Source: Lachnospiraceae bacterium
GTDB taxonomy: Bacteria > Bacillota > Clostridia > Lachnospirales > Lachnospiraceae
Assembly (NCBI GenBank): GCA_024403235.1
Contig: JAKSSF010000004.1
Location: 33,669-97,668 of the forward strand
Direction: 5' to 3'
DNA: 64,000 nt
The first letter of the stretch is position 1, and each line of letters starts with the position of its first letter. The notes under the pieces are model-generated. The model had not been told where the DNA came from. It did no database searches and saw nothing but the letters and a program-made list of their open reading frames with translations. Below are positions 36,085 through 46,106 of this stretch, piece by piece. The position numbers and the translations under genes were made by a program.

Positions 36085-37275
36085 TTAATCCATAATCAAT
36101 TCTTCTCGTCTGTTATAGCTTTCCAAGATGGCATGAATCTTGTCTGCAGGAGTATGGACATTTGTCATAGCTACATCATGATTCATAAAATCTATGATAG
36201 AAGCCATAAATTTACTCATATCTGCTTGTATATAATAAGGCTTTTCCAATACTTCCGGTGAGAAGTAGTTCAAATTGGTGGTAACCACCTTTTCAAAATA
36301 GCCTTTTTCATAAGCTTCATCAAAGGACTTCATACCATTGGTAAATAATCCAAAGGTAGCACAGATGAATACTCGTTTGGCTTTCATTTCCTTTAGCTGT
36401 CTTGCTGTATCAATCATACTTTCTCCGGAAGAAATCATATCATCCATAATAATGACATCCTTGCCTTCCAAAGAATCCCCTAAAAACTCGTGGGCCACGA
36501 TAGGGTTCTTGCCGTTTACAATTTTGGTGTAATCACGGCGTTTATAGAACATACCGGTGTTAACCCCTAATACATTGGCAAAATAGATGGTACGATTCAA
36601 AGCACCTTCATCCGGACTGATCACAACCAGATGATCCTTATCGATGGTTAAATCCTTTTCTACCTTTAACAAGGCTTTAATAAATTGGAAAGGAGTGGTG
36701 TAGTTGTCAAAACCATTAATAGGAATGGCATTGGCCACACGAGGATCGTGAGCATCAAAGGTAATAAAGTTATCTACCCCCATTTTATACAGCTCCTGCA
36801 GCATAAAGGCGCAATCCAAAGATTCTCTGGCAGAGCGTCTGTGCTGACGACCTTCATAAAGAAAGGGCATAATCACATTGATACGATGGGCTTTGCCGGT
36901 TGCAGCAGCAATGATTCGTTTTAAGTCCTGATAATGGTCATCAGGAGACATATGATTGGTATACCCATTGATGCTATATGTCAAACTATGATTGGTTACA
37001 TCTACCAAAATAAAAAGATCCTTACCACGAATGGATTCCTTGAAAACACCTTTTCCTTCACCGGAACCGAAACGAGGACAAGAAGCATTGACTAAAAAGC
37101 TTTCTTCGCAATAGCCTTGCATAGCAGGATCGTTCATAAAATCATTATGCGTATGCTTTCTAAAATCTACCAAATAGTTGTTAATTTGTTCTCCTAATTC
37201 TTTGGCAGATTCCAAAACAACCAGTTTTAAGGGGGCCACTGGCAGGGCGTGTTCTACTTCCACTAAATTGGGCAT
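36085..37275 (-). CDS. prs: Ribose-phosphate pyrophosphokinase
   Basis: 396 residues, longer than the classical 310-320. The phosphoribosyl motif VIIMDDMISSGESMIDTARQLK is clear, and ISPDEGALNRT and RRDYTK resemble catalytic parts of the family. The enzyme makes PRPP for purine, pyrimidine, His and Trp synthesis. The extra length is in the N-terminal half (about 1-110), which lacks the usual GNANLPLA-type start, and near the C-terminus. Longer Prs-like proteins occur in Lachnospiraceae. The ATG has an AAAGGTG site. Confidence 0.85.
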   Translation of the reverse strand: MPNLVEVEHALPVAPLKLVVLESAKELGEQINNYLVDFRKHTHNDFMNDPAMQGYCEESFLVNASCPRFGSGEGKGVFKESIRGKDLFILVDVTNHSLTYSINGYTNHMSPDDHYQDLKRIIAAATGKAHRINVIMPFLYEGRQHRRSARESLDCAFMLQELYKMGVDNFITFDAHDPRVANAIPINGFDNYTTPFQFIKALLKVEKDLTIDKDHLVVISPDEGALNRTIYFANVLGVNTGMFYKRRDYTKIVNGKNPIVAHEFLGDSLEGKDVIIMDDMISSGESMIDTARQLKEMKAKRVFICATFGLFTNGMKSFDEAYEKGYFEKVVTTNLNYFSPEVLEKPYYIQADMSKFMASIIDFMNHDVAMTNVHTPADKIHAILESYNRREELIMD

Positions 37276-37323
37276 CTTTTTTGCACCTTTCTCTTATGAA
37301 AATCATAGTAAATATCTGTTACC

Positions 37324-37352
37324 TTTATATCATTCTACTACAGCAGTGTCAA
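37324..37352 (-). promoter_or_regulatory. Sigma-A promoter of prs
   Basis: Minus strand: a perfect TTGACA (37352-37347) and TATAAA (37329-37324), with a 17-base spacer. Confidence 0.75.
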
Positions 37353-37414
37353 GGATTTAACTGATGACAAAACAGGTAGATTTGGTTTACAATACTTAAC
37401 ATAGAGGAGTCCGT

Positions 37415-38749
37415 ATGAATAGGAAAAATTTGCATGTTGTTCAGTCTGTAAAAGAGAATAGTATTGCCTGGGAAATGGAGATCGAGCCGGGAGATTGTTT
37501 ATTAGAAATCAATGGAAATGCCATTACGGATATTTTTGATTATCAGTATTTTACAGAAGATGACTATATAGAAGTGTTAATTCGAAAACAGAATGGAGAA
37601 GAGTGGCTGTTAGAAATTGACAAGGATCCGGATGAGGATTTGGGCATTGTCTTCGAAAATGGTTTGATGGATGAATACAGATCCTGTACCAACAAATGTA
37701 TTTTCTGCTTTATTGATCAAATGCCAAAAGGGATGAGACCTACCTTATATTTTAAGGATGATGATTCCCGGTTGTCTTTTTTACAGGGAAATTATATTAC
37801 CTTAACCAATATGTCAGAGCACGATGTGGAGCGGGTCATTCAGTATCATCTTTCTCCCATTAATATATCTTTTCAAACCACTAACCCGGAGCTTCGGTGT
37901 ATGATGTTACACAATCGGTTTGCCGGAGATGCCTTGAAAAAGGTGGATCGATTTATGGAAGCCGGGATTATTATGAATGGTCAAATCGTGCTTTGTAAAT
38001 CGGTCAATGATGGAGAGGAATTGGAAAGAAGTCTAGGGGATCTGTACAAGTATTTGCCGAACCTGGAAAGTGTATCTGTAGTGCCCGTTGGGCTTAGTAA
38101 ATTTAGGGAGGGGCTATATCCCCTGGAACCCTTTACCAAAGAGGATGCCTGTCAGGTGTTAGAACAGATTCACAGATGGCAGAAAAAAGCTATGGAAGAA
38201 TATGGCACTCATTTTGTCCATGCCAGTGATGAGTGGTATCTCCTGGCGGAGAAGCCTTTGCCGGAGGAAGAAAATTATGATGGCTATTTGCAGCTGGAAA
38301 ATGGGGTAGGGATGTTGCGACTTCTCATCAATGAGTTTGAAGAAGCTTTGGATTCCTTTTTAGAAAAGCATCCCAATGGACTGCCGGAGAAACAAGAAAA
38401 AATCACCATGGTAACCGGAAGGCTGAGTTATCCCTGTATCCTGGAATTGACGGAAAAGCTGCAACAATATTTGCCAAAAGTTTCCTTTCAGGTAGTGCCC
38501 GTTCGGAATGACTTCTTTGGGGAACGGATTACCGTTTCCGGCTTGTTGACAGGGCAGGATATTATCCGGCAATGCAAGGAGTTGGAATTGGGAGACAGAT
38601 TATTTTTACCGGAAAATGTACTCCGCAGCGGAGAGGACTATTTACTGGATGATGTGACCTTATCCGACTTGGAAAAGGCTTTACAAGTTCCTATCCATAT
38701 TGTAAAATCAAGCGGATATGACTTCATTGAAAGTATTGTGGGATTTTAG
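37415..38749 (+). CDS. DUF512 iron-sulfur (radical SAM-like) protein
   Basis: 444 residues. An N-terminal PDZ-like domain (about 1-75; VQSVKENSIAWEMEIEPGDCLLEING) is followed by a CxxxCxxC cluster in CTNKCIFCFIDQMP (residues about 91-98), as in radical SAM proteins, and a DUF512 domain with a C-terminal YPCILELTEKL block. No substrate is known. In Clostridia it commonly lies beside der and plsY, as here. The start has a GAGGAG site. Confidence 0.88.
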   Translation: MNRKNLHVVQSVKENSIAWEMEIEPGDCLLEINGNAITDIFDYQYFTEDDYIEVLIRKQNGEEWLLEIDKDPDEDLGIVFENGLMDEYRSCTNKCIFCFIDQMPKGMRPTLYFKDDDSRLSFLQGNYITLTNMSEHDVERVIQYHLSPINISFQTTNPELRCMMLHNRFAGDALKKVDRFMEAGIIMNGQIVLCKSVNDGEELERSLGDLYKYLPNLESVSVVPVGLSKFREGLYPLEPFTKEDACQVLEQIHRWQKKAMEEYGTHFVHASDEWYLLAEKPLPEEENYDGYLQLENGVGMLRLLINEFEEALDSFLEKHPNGLPEKQEKITMVTGRLSYPCILELTEKLQQYLPKVSFQVVPVRNDFFGERITVSGLLTGQDIIRQCKELELGDRLFLPENVLRSGEDYLLDDVTLSDLEKALQVPIHIVKSSGYDFIESIVGF

Positions 38750-38799
38750 TGTCAAGTGGACGGTTTTACGTTTGATGTTGGATAGAAAGTGAGGGTAAC

Positions 38800-40137
38800 A
38801 TGGCCAAAAAGAAAGGAAAACCTATAGTAGCAGTTGTAGGCAGACCCAATGTGGGAAAATCCACACTATTTAATGCTTTGGCTGGTGAAAGAATCGCGAT
38901 TGTAAAGGATACCCCCGGTATCACCAGAGATCGTATTTATGCAGATGTTAGTTGGTTGGATAAGAATTTTACCTTGATTGATACGGGCGGTATTGAGCCG
39001 GATAGTAAAGATATTATTTTATCCCAGATGAGAGAGCAGGCACAGATTGCTATCGATACCGCAGATGTGATTTTATTTATGGTGGATGTGCACCAAGGCT
39101 TGGTGGATTCTGATGCTAAGGTTGCAGATATGTTACGACGGAGCCAAAAGCCGGTCATTCTGACAGTCAATAAAGTGGATTCTTTCGACAAATATATGGC
39201 AGATGTGTATGAATTTTATAATCTTGGTATGGGAGATCCTATTGCCATTTCTGCTGCCAATCGCTTAGGCATTGGAGATTTGTTGGATATTGTAATTTCT
39301 TATTTCCCGGAGGATACGGGGGAGGAAGAAGAGGATGACAGACCAAAGGTTGCCATTGTAGGAAAGCCCAATGTAGGAAAATCTTCTATTATCAATCGTC
39401 TCTTGGGAGAAAATCGTCTGATTGTTTCCGATATCGCAGGCACTACCAGAGATGCAGTGGATACAGAAGTAAAATACAACGGGAAAGAATATGTCTTTAT
39501 CGATACAGCCGGTCTGCGCCGTAAAAATAAGATCAAAGAAGAATTAGAGCATTTTATGATTATTCGTACCGTTTCTGCGGTAGAACGAGCCGATGTAGTG
39601 GTGCTTGTGATTGATGCAGAAGAAGGGGTTACGGAGCAGGATGCGAAAATAGCAGGCATTGCCCATGATCGTGGCAAGGGTATGATTATCGTTGTCAACA
39701 AATGGGATAAGATTGAGAAAAATGATAAGACTTTAAAGGAATATACCAACAAAATCAAAACCGTATTATCCTTTATGCCGTATGCCGAATTGTTGACCGT
39801 ATCTGCGTTAACAGGACAGCGACTGCCAAAATTGTATGAAACCATTGATGCGGTGGTAGAAAATTGTACTTTACGAGTAGCAACCGGTGTATTAAACGAA
39901 ATCATGGCGGAAGCAGTGGCTATGCAGCAGCCCCCTTCCGACAAAGGAAAACGGTTGCGTTTGTACTATATTACACAGGTTAGTGTGAAACCACCTACCT
40001 TTGTTATCTTTGTAAACGATAAGGAATTGATGCATTTTTCTTATACCAGATATATTGAAAATCAGATTCGCCAGTCCTTTGGTTTTCAGGGGACACCTTT
40101 AAAATTCATTATTCGTGAGAGAAAGGAAAAGGAATAA
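38800..40137 (+). CDS. der: Ribosome-assembly GTPase Der (EngA)
   Basis: 445 residues. Two GTPase domains in tandem: GRPNVGKSTLFNAL with DTGGIEPD and NKVDSF, then GKPNVGKSSIINRL with DTAGLRRK and NKWDKI. A KH-like C-terminal domain (about 355-440) ends it. It is essential in 50S assembly. The gene follows a GTGAGGG site. plsY begins one base after its stop. Confidence 0.97.
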   Translation: MAKKKGKPIVAVVGRPNVGKSTLFNALAGERIAIVKDTPGITRDRIYADVSWLDKNFTLIDTGGIEPDSKDIILSQMREQAQIAIDTADVILFMVDVHQGLVDSDAKVADMLRRSQKPVILTVNKVDSFDKYMADVYEFYNLGMGDPIAISAANRLGIGDLLDIVISYFPEDTGEEEEDDRPKVAIVGKPNVGKSSIINRLLGENRLIVSDIAGTTRDAVDTEVKYNGKEYVFIDTAGLRRKNKIKEELEHFMIIRTVSAVERADVVVLVIDAEEGVTEQDAKIAGIAHDRGKGMIIVVNKWDKIEKNDKTLKEYTNKIKTVLSFMPYAELLTVSALTGQRLPKLYETIDAVVENCTLRVATGVLNEIMAEAVAMQQPPSDKGKRLRLYYITQVSVKPPTFVIFVNDKELMHFSYTRYIENQIRQSFGFQGTPLKFIIRERKEKE

Positions 40138-40138
40138 G

Positions 40139-40792
40139 ATGATTAGACTGCTTTGTTTAGCCATCGGCTATTTGTTTGGTATGTTTCAAACTGCTTATAT
40201 ATATGGAAGAACCAAGGGCATTGATATCAGAGAAAAAGGAAGTGGGAATGCAGGTACCACCAATTCTATGAGAGTGTTCGGTACCAAAGTAGGCATTTTA
40301 GTTTTGATTTGTGATATTGCCAAAACCATGATTGCCATTGCCTTGGTAAAGGCCTTTGTAGTGCCTTATGCACCGGATATGAAGTTTGTGTGTGTCATGT
40401 ATGCAGCCTGTGGGGCTATTTTAGGACACAATTTTCCTTTTTATTTACAGTTTCGTGGAGGAAAGGGAATTGCCGCAACAGCAGGACTGATTTTATCCAT
40501 GCCTTGGCCCTTTATTGTAGTAGGGGTGGCAGTGTTCTTTGGCATCTTTTTTACCACCCACTATGTATCCTTAGGGTCACTACTGGTGTATGTGACTTTT
40601 ATGATTACCTTAGTGGTATGTGGCCAGACCGGATTTTTAGGGGCGACCAATTCCGGCCATTTAATGGAAATTTATTGTATTGGATTGTTCTTAGCAGTGA
40701 TGGCATTTTGGAAACATCGTTCCAATATCCAGAGATTACTTGCCGGAACAGAAAAGAAAACTTATCTATCCAAAAAGAATAAAGAAGAATAG
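40139..40792 (+). CDS. plsY: Acyl-phosphate glycerol-3-phosphate acyltransferase PlsY
   Basis: 217 residues from ATG 40139, which has an AAAGGA site. It is a five- to seven-helix membrane protein with SGNAGTTNSMRVFG and RGGKGIAATAG, both family hallmarks. It starts phospholipid synthesis using acyl-phosphate. Its place before gpsA is the usual one, and the two steps connect: GpsA makes glycerol-3-phosphate. Confidence 0.95.
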   Translation: MIRLLCLAIGYLFGMFQTAYIYGRTKGIDIREKGSGNAGTTNSMRVFGTKVGILVLICDIAKTMIAIALVKAFVVPYAPDMKFVCVMYAACGAILGHNFPFYLQFRGGKGIAATAGLILSMPWPFIVVGVAVFFGIFFTTHYVSLGSLLVYVTFMITLVVCGQTGFLGATNSGHLMEIYCIGLFLAVMAFWKHRSNIQRLLAGTEKKTYLSKKNKEE

Positions 40793-40834
40793 TTTATTAT
40801 TTGCATATATTGACTAGGAAAGAAGGAAAAAAGA

Positions 40835-41845
40835 ATGGCAAAAATCGGTGTGATTGGCTCCGGAAGTTGGGGCATCGCTTTGGCCAGACTGTTATATTTG
40901 AATGGACATGAGATTACAGTTTGGTCCGCAATTGCAGAGGAAATCACCATGCTACAGGAAAAACATGAGCATGTGGACAAATTACCGGGTGTAAAATTAG
41001 CAGAAGAGATTACTTTCACCGTGGATTTGAAAGAAGCAATGGCAGGGAAAGAAATTCTGGTTTTGGCAGTGCCTTCTCCTTTTGTCAGAAGTACGGCAAA
41101 GCGTATGGCAGAGTTTTTAACAGAGGGACAAATCGTTGTAAATGTTGCCAAAGGGATTGAAGAAGCTACTTTAATGACATTAAGCGAGGTCATTGAGGAA
41201 GAATTACCCAAAGCAAAAGTGGCAGTTTTATCCGGTCCCAGCCATGCGGAAGAGGTGGGAAAGGATTTACCAACCACCATTGTAGTGGCTACGAAGGAAC
41301 GAGAAACGGCAGAATATTTACAGAATGTTTTTATGAATCAGGTATTTCGTGTCTATACCAGTCCTGATATACTGGGAGTAGAACTAGGAGCTGCGCTGAA
41401 AAATGTGGTGGCTTTGGCTGCAGGTATTGCGGATGGTCTGGGCTATGGAGATAACACAAAGGCTGCCCTGATTACAAGAGGCATTACGGAAATCGCCAGA
41501 TTGGGTACTGCTATGGGTGGAAAGTATGAAACCTTTTTCGGGTTGACCGGTATCGGGGATTTGATTGTTACCTGTGCCAGCATGCACTCCAGAAACCGTA
41601 GAGCAGGCATTTTGATTGGCCAGGGAAAAACCATGGAAGAAGCCATGGCAGAAGTGAAAATGGTAGTAGAAGGGGTGTATTCTGCAAAAGCAGCCATGGG
41701 ACTTGCCAGAAAATATGATGTAGATTTACCCATTATTTCACAGGTTAATGCGGTATTATTTGAGAACAAGTTGGCATCAGAAGGGGTCAAGGAACTGATG
41801 CTTCGAGATAAAAAGATAGAACACTCTGATTTGCCTTGGGACTAA
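40835..41845 (+). CDS. gpsA: NAD(P)-dependent glycerol-3-phosphate dehydrogenase
   Basis: 336 residues. The nucleotide fold IGSGSWGIALARLL (GxGxxG) starts it; the active-site region has VNVAKGIEE, SGPSHAEEV, and GAALKNVVALAAGI, with GLTGIGDLIVTC later. It turns dihydroxyacetone phosphate to sn-glycerol-3-phosphate for phospholipid synthesis. An AAGGAAAA site precedes the ATG. The gene is complete to the C-terminus. Confidence 0.96.
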   Translation: MAKIGVIGSGSWGIALARLLYLNGHEITVWSAIAEEITMLQEKHEHVDKLPGVKLAEEITFTVDLKEAMAGKEILVLAVPSPFVRSTAKRMAEFLTEGQIVVNVAKGIEEATLMTLSEVIEEELPKAKVAVLSGPSHAEEVGKDLPTTIVVATKERETAEYLQNVFMNQVFRVYTSPDILGVELGAALKNVVALAAGIADGLGYGDNTKAALITRGITEIARLGTAMGGKYETFFGLTGIGDLIVTCASMHSRNRRAGILIGQGKTMEEAMAEVKMVVEGVYSAKAAMGLARKYDVDLPIISQVNAVLFENKLASEGVKELMLRDKKIEHSDLPWD

Positions 41846-41937
41846 AATTAGCGGAAATAAAGGGATAAGTCCTAGCAGATACAGCAGGGAATGTAAATTT
41901 AAAAGCAGAATAAATAGATATAAAGAAGGGAAACAAT

Positions 41938-42756
41938 ATGGCACAAGTTGAAAACTTTCAGGGAACCAACGAATATGTAGCATCACCACAGCTTTTGGCG
42001 GCAGTCAATGTGGCTATGGCATTAAAGAAACCGTTGTTAATCAAGGGAGAGCCCGGTACGGGAAAAACCATGTTAGCACAGGCTGTAGCAAAGGCTATGG
42101 GAAAACCTTTGTATATTTGGAATATCAAATCCACCACAAAGGCTCAGGATGGGTTGTATATGTATGATACCATTCAGCGTTTGTATGACGGCCAGTTTGG
42201 CGAAGAAGGGGTAGATGATATTGCCAAATATATTAAGCTGGGGAAATTGGGCGAAGCCTTTGACGCAGACGAACAAGTGGTGCTTTTGATTGATGAAATA
42301 GATAAAGCAGATTTGGAATTTCCCAATGACTTACTGTGGGAATTGGACCAGATGGAGTTTTATATTCATGAAACCCATCGCTCTGTCAAGGCAAAACACA
42401 GACCAATAGTCATTATTACCAGTAATGCAGAAAAAGAGTTGCCGGATGCATTTTTAAGAAGATGTATTTTCCATTATATTGACTTCCCGGACAGAGAGCT
42501 GATGGCAGAAATTGTAAAGACACATTATCCTAATGTGGAAGAAAATCTGTTGAAAAATGCCATGGATGTATTCTATGAAATAAGAACCATCCGTGACATC
42601 CGTAAAAAACCCAGCACTTCAGAGTTGATTGACTGGATCAATGCGCTGCAGATTGGTGGTATTTCTGCAGACCAGATTAAAAAGGAATTGCCTTTTGTTG
42701 GGGTAATTGTGAAAAAAGACGAAGATATGGAAATTGTAAAACACACCGCATACTAG
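41938..42756 (+). CDS. MoxR-like AAA+ ATPase
   Basis: 272 residues. Walker A is GEPGTGKTMLAQAVAK (about 39-54), Walker B LLIDEIDKAD, sensor 1 VIITSNAEKELPDAFLRR. It lacks the large C-terminal lid of many MoxR proteins. Seven bases later is a VWA/CoxE-like partner, a common pairing in which the ATPase remodels or inserts metal in a target. No target gene is adjacent, so the client is unknown. Confidence 0.92.
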   Translation: MAQVENFQGTNEYVASPQLLAAVNVAMALKKPLLIKGEPGTGKTMLAQAVAKAMGKPLYIWNIKSTTKAQDGLYMYDTIQRLYDGQFGEEGVDDIAKYIKLGKLGEAFDADEQVVLLIDEIDKADLEFPNDLLWELDQMEFYIHETHRSVKAKHRPIVIITSNAEKELPDAFLRRCIFHYIDFPDRELMAEIVKTHYPNVEENLLKNAMDVFYEIRTIRDIRKKPSTSELIDWINALQIGGISADQIKKELPFVGVIVKKDEDMEIVKHTAY

Positions 42757-42763
42757 AGGGCTT

Positions 42764-43966
42764 ATGTTTGATAACTTTTTTTACGCCTTACGAGATGCTG
42801 GGCTAAGAGTAACCATGGGAGAATGGCTCACCTTTCAGGATGCCATGAGCCAGGGAATGTGTAATAGTTCTTTGACAGAGTTCTATTATTTGGCCCGCAT
42901 GATTTTAGTAAAAAGCGAAACCGATTTTGATAAATTTGATATGGTATTTGAGTCCATGTTTAAGGCTGTTTCCAGAGAAACAGAGATTTCGAAAAACATG
43001 CTCCAGTGGCTGGATAACTCGGAATTTACAGAAATGGTAGCAGAGCCGGAACGACAGTGGCTCAATAAGGTGGAAGAAATCCAGGTGGATAAGGACGATG
43101 TAGAAGAAAAATTCAAGCAACGTCTGCGAGATCAGGATAGTGAGCATAATGGAGGCTCCCATTGGATTGGCACTATGGGAAAAACCAGCTTTGGTAACAC
43201 CGGTGGTAATGTTGGTGGTGTACGAGTAGGTGGTAAAACCGGTTATCAATCTGCCTTTTCTGTTGTTGGGGCCAGAAAGTATCGAGATTTCCGTGATGAC
43301 AGGGTAATGGATAACAGACAGTTCCAGCAAGCCTTAAGGAAGCTTCGTCAGTTTTCTTCCAAGTTGGATATTCCTAAAACAGAATTGGATTTGGACGGAA
43401 CCATTGATAAAACCTGTAACCATGGGGGACTACTGCATATTGTTATGGAAAAGCCCAGAAAGAATGCCGTCAAGCTTTTGTTGTTAATGGATTCCGGGGG
43501 CACCATGATTCCTTATACCACGCTGTTAAATGATTTGTTCCAGTCCGTAACCAAGACCAATCATTTCAAAGAAGTGAAGGTATATTTCTTCCATAACTGT
43601 ATTTATAGTAATCTGTATAAAACACCGGAATGTGAAAACGGTGATTGGGTAGATACGGAATGGGTATTCCGAAATATGGACAGCGACTATAAAGTGATTA
43701 TTGTAGGGGATGCAGCTATGGCACCGGAGGAATTGTATTCCGATACGGGAAATTACCGTGGCCCCAATGGGGGCTTGAGTGGTATGGATTGGCTACTGCA
43801 GGTAAAACGCCATTATAAAAAGATTGTTTGGTTAAATCCCAAAATGGCACCGGGCAGAGCACCCTGGCGAGAAGCAGAGACTGCAATCAAGGAAGTATTC
43901 CCTATGTATAAGCTTACCGTAAGCGGATTAAATGAGGCTATGAAGGAATTGGTAGCAAAGAGATAA
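42764..43966 (+). CDS. VWA/CoxE-like protein
   Basis: 400 residues. The N-terminal helical region is followed by a Gly-rich stretch (about 125-165; GGNVGGVRVGGKTG) and a VWA-like domain (about 225-390). The metal site is altered: the usual DxSxS reads DSGGT, while the following YFFHNCIY and later IIVGDAAMAP strands fit the fold. The protein is paired with the upstream MoxR ATPase. Metal binding may still occur through Asp and Thr. Confidence 0.85.
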   Translation: MFDNFFYALRDAGLRVTMGEWLTFQDAMSQGMCNSSLTEFYYLARMILVKSETDFDKFDMVFESMFKAVSRETEISKNMLQWLDNSEFTEMVAEPERQWLNKVEEIQVDKDDVEEKFKQRLRDQDSEHNGGSHWIGTMGKTSFGNTGGNVGGVRVGGKTGYQSAFSVVGARKYRDFRDDRVMDNRQFQQALRKLRQFSSKLDIPKTELDLDGTIDKTCNHGGLLHIVMEKPRKNAVKLLLLMDSGGTMIPYTTLLNDLFQSVTKTNHFKEVKVYFFHNCIYSNLYKTPECENGDWVDTEWVFRNMDSDYKVIIVGDAAMAPEELYSDTGNYRGPNGGLSGMDWLLQVKRHYKKIVWLNPKMAPGRAPWREAETAIKEVFPMYKLTVSGLNEAMKELVAKR

Positions 43967-44016
43967 AAGAACAAAGATAGGTTCTAGGATAGAGATAGGA
44001 TAGAGAGGAAAGAAAA

Positions 44017-45243
44017 ATGACAATTTATGACGAGTTAAAGGCCAGAGGACTTTTGGCACAGTTGACAGACGAAGAAGAAATCAAAGAATTAATCAATACC
44101 GGAAAAGCCACCTTTTATATTGGCTTTGATCCCACAGCAGACAGCCTTCATGTAGGACATTTTATGGCCCTTTGCTTGATGAAACGATTACAGGAAGCAG
44201 GCAATAAGCCTATCGCTTTGATTGGTGGTGGTACAGCCATGATTGGAGATCCTTCCGGCAGAAGTGATATGCGTACCATGATGACCAAGGAAACCATCGC
44301 CCATAATGTAGAATGCTTCAAGAAACAGATGAGTCGTTTCATTGATTTCTCTGAGGGAAAAGCATTATTGGTAAACAATGCGGATTGGCTGTTGGGCTTG
44401 AATTATGTAGAACTGCTTCGTGATGTAGGGGTTCACTTTAGTGTCAATCGTATGCTTGCCGCAGAATGCTACAAGCAGCGTATGGAAAAAGGCTTAAGCT
44501 TTTTGGAGTTTAACTATATGATTATGCAAAGCTACGATTTCCTTGCCTTGTACGAAAAATATGGCTGCAATATGCAGTTTGGCGGGGATGACCAGTGGAG
44601 CAATATGCTGGGCGGTACAGAACTGATTCGCCGTAAATTAGGGAAAGATGCATATGCTATGACCATTACCTTACTACTGAATTCAGAAGGTAAGAAAATG
44701 GGCAAAACCCAAAAAGGTGCAGTTTGGTTAGATCCTAATAAGACTTCTCCATTTGAATTCTATCAGTACTGGAGAAATGTAGCAGATGCAGATGTATTAA
44801 AATGTATTCGTATGTTGACCTTCCTTCCTTTGGAAGAAATTGAGAAAATGGACAGCTGGGAAGGCAGCCAGTTAAATACTGCAAAAGAAATTTTAGCCTT
44901 TGAATTAACCAAGCTGGTACATGGAGAAGAAGAGGCTGTGAAAGCACAGGAAAGTGCAAAAGCATTATTCTCCAGTGGCAATGCAGCAGATATGCCTACT
45001 GCAACCCTTGCAAAGGAAGATTTTGTAGAAGGCACTTTAGATATCTTAACCATCCTTGCAAAATCCGGATTGGTGCCTAGCAAATCAGAGGCCAGAAGAG
45101 CGGTAGAACAGGGCGGTGTTTCTGTAGACGGAGAAAAGGTAACGGACATCCGTCAGACTTATGCTATGGCAGAGCTTACTGGAGAAGGCAAGGTCTTTAA
45201 GCGTGGGAAAAAGAACTTTAGAAAAGTGGTTGTGGAAGAATAA
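44017..45243 (+). CDS. tyrS: Tyrosyl-tRNA synthetase
   Basis: 408 residues. HIGH motif as DSLHVGH (about 44-50), KMSKS-type loop as KMGKTQKG (about 227-234), Tyr-binding residues in [12 protein letters not shown] and [10 protein letters not shown]. The C-terminal S4 domain (about 340-405) is complete. No T-box leader is seen in the 50 bases before it; the ATG has an AGGAAAG site. Confidence 0.97.
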   Translation: MTIYDELKARGLLAQLTDEEEIKELINTGKATFYIGFDPTADSLHVGHFMALCLMKRLQEAGNKPIALIGGGTAMIGDPSGRSDMRTMMTKETIAHNVECFKKQMSRFIDFSEGKALLVNNADWLLGLNYVELLRDVGVHFSVNRMLAAECYKQRMEKGLSFLEFNYMIMQSYDFLALYEKYGCNMQFGGDDQWSNMLGGTELIRRKLGKDAYAMTITLLLNSEGKKMGKTQKGAVWLDPNKTSPFEFYQYWRNVADADVLKCIRMLTFLPLEEIEKMDSWEGSQLNTAKEILAFELTKLVHGEEEAVKAQESAKALFSSGNAADMPTATLAKEDFVEGTLDILTILAKSGLVPSKSEARRAVEQGGVSVDGEKVTDIRQTYAMAELTGEGKVFKRGKKNFRKVVVEE

Positions 45244-45267
45244 AAGAGTGAAATAGTGTAGAAATTT

Positions 45268-45303
45268 AAAAAATCCTGAAGTGGTTGGCTTCAGGATTTT
45301 TTA
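45268..45303. terminator. Bidirectional terminator between tyrS and the HAD gene
   Basis: A 13-base-pair stem (45269-45281 with 45289-45301) around a seven-base loop, flanked by A and T runs that suit both strands. Confidence 0.85.
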
Positions 45304-45314
45304 TATCAACAAGT

Positions 45315-45977
45315 TTATTTGTTTAATGCAACCAGTATATCTAGTGGGGTATCTGCGATTATGAGGGCTCCTTGCTGTTTCAGGAATTCTTTGCCGCGAA
45401 AACCGTAACTTACAGCAATACAGTTAATGCCTGCATTTCTTGCAGTGGCCAGATCCACTTCGGAGTCTCCAATGTAGACAGTGTTGGTTTTGTCTACTTT
45501 AAAGTGCTCTAAAACGGTATATACCGTATCCGGAGCGGGCTTTCTTTTGATTCCCATTTTTTCATTTTCTCCAACAGCCATTTCAAATAGACCGGGAAAA
45601 TATTGCTCTTTTAATATCTGAACGGCAGCATCTGCTTTGTTACTGACAATGGCAGTTTTGCAGCCCTTTTCTTTTAATGTATTTATGACTTCACAAATGC
45701 CGTCATAAGGTTTGGTTTTGATATCACAATGTGTCTGATAGAAAGAAACCAGTTCTTCATATACAGCTTCCACCTTTTCCTTATCTGTATTTGCTGGTAC
45801 AGCTAGTTCTGCCAGCCGATGTAAGCCATTTCCTACAAAGGTACGAACTTCTTCTAAAGTCCGGGTAGGATAGTGGTAGGTTTCCAAAGCATGGTTGGTG
45901 GCATCCATCAAATCTTCTAAAGTATCTAAAATGGTTCCATCTAAATCAAAAATAATCAATTCGTATGTATTGTTCAT
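45315..45977 (-). CDS. HAD phosphatase, phosphoglycolate phosphatase-like
   Basis: 220 residues. HAD motif I IIFDLDGTILDTLEDL (nucleophile Asp11), motif II IVSNKADA, motif III Lys in KRKPAPD, and motif IV YIGDSEVDLATARNAG. A helical cap lies near 17-85. Family members hydrolyse phosphoglycolate, pyrophosphate (PpaX) or other sugar phosphates; sequence does not settle the substrate. Single gene on the minus strand. Confidence 0.9.
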   Translation of the reverse strand: MNNTYELIIFDLDGTILDTLEDLMDATNHALETYHYPTRTLEEVRTFVGNGLHRLAELAVPANTDKEKVEAVYEELVSFYQTHCDIKTKPYDGICEVINTLKEKGCKTAIVSNKADAAVQILKEQYFPGLFEMAVGENEKMGIKRKPAPDTVYTVLEHFKVDKTNTVYIGDSEVDLATARNAGINCIAVSYGFRGKEFLKQQGALIIADTPLDILVALNK

Positions 45978-46081
45978 AAGGCTTTCTCCAGTAAAAATTG
46001 CATTTTTTGTTATTTTACCATTTAAATGTGGTTTTGACGAATAAAAATTATTTGTATCTGAGTAGTAATTAATTTTTACTC

Positions 46082-46106
46082 AACTATTGATTATTAATCA
46101 ATAGTT
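46082..46106 (+). promoter_or_regulatory. Perfect palindromic operator, probably for PadR
   Basis: AACTATTGATT (46082-46092) and its exact reverse complement (46096-46106) are separated by ATT. It covers the -35 box and much of the spacer of the padR promoter, so binding would block transcription. Confidence 0.65.

Noticed and set aside
39300..39944. Long open frame on the minus strand inside der
   Set aside because: It is antisense to the second GTPase domain of Der, with no family features.
43967..44016. T-box riboswitch before tyrS
   Set aside because: Only 50 bases lie between the genes, with no T-box sequence or antiterminator fold.
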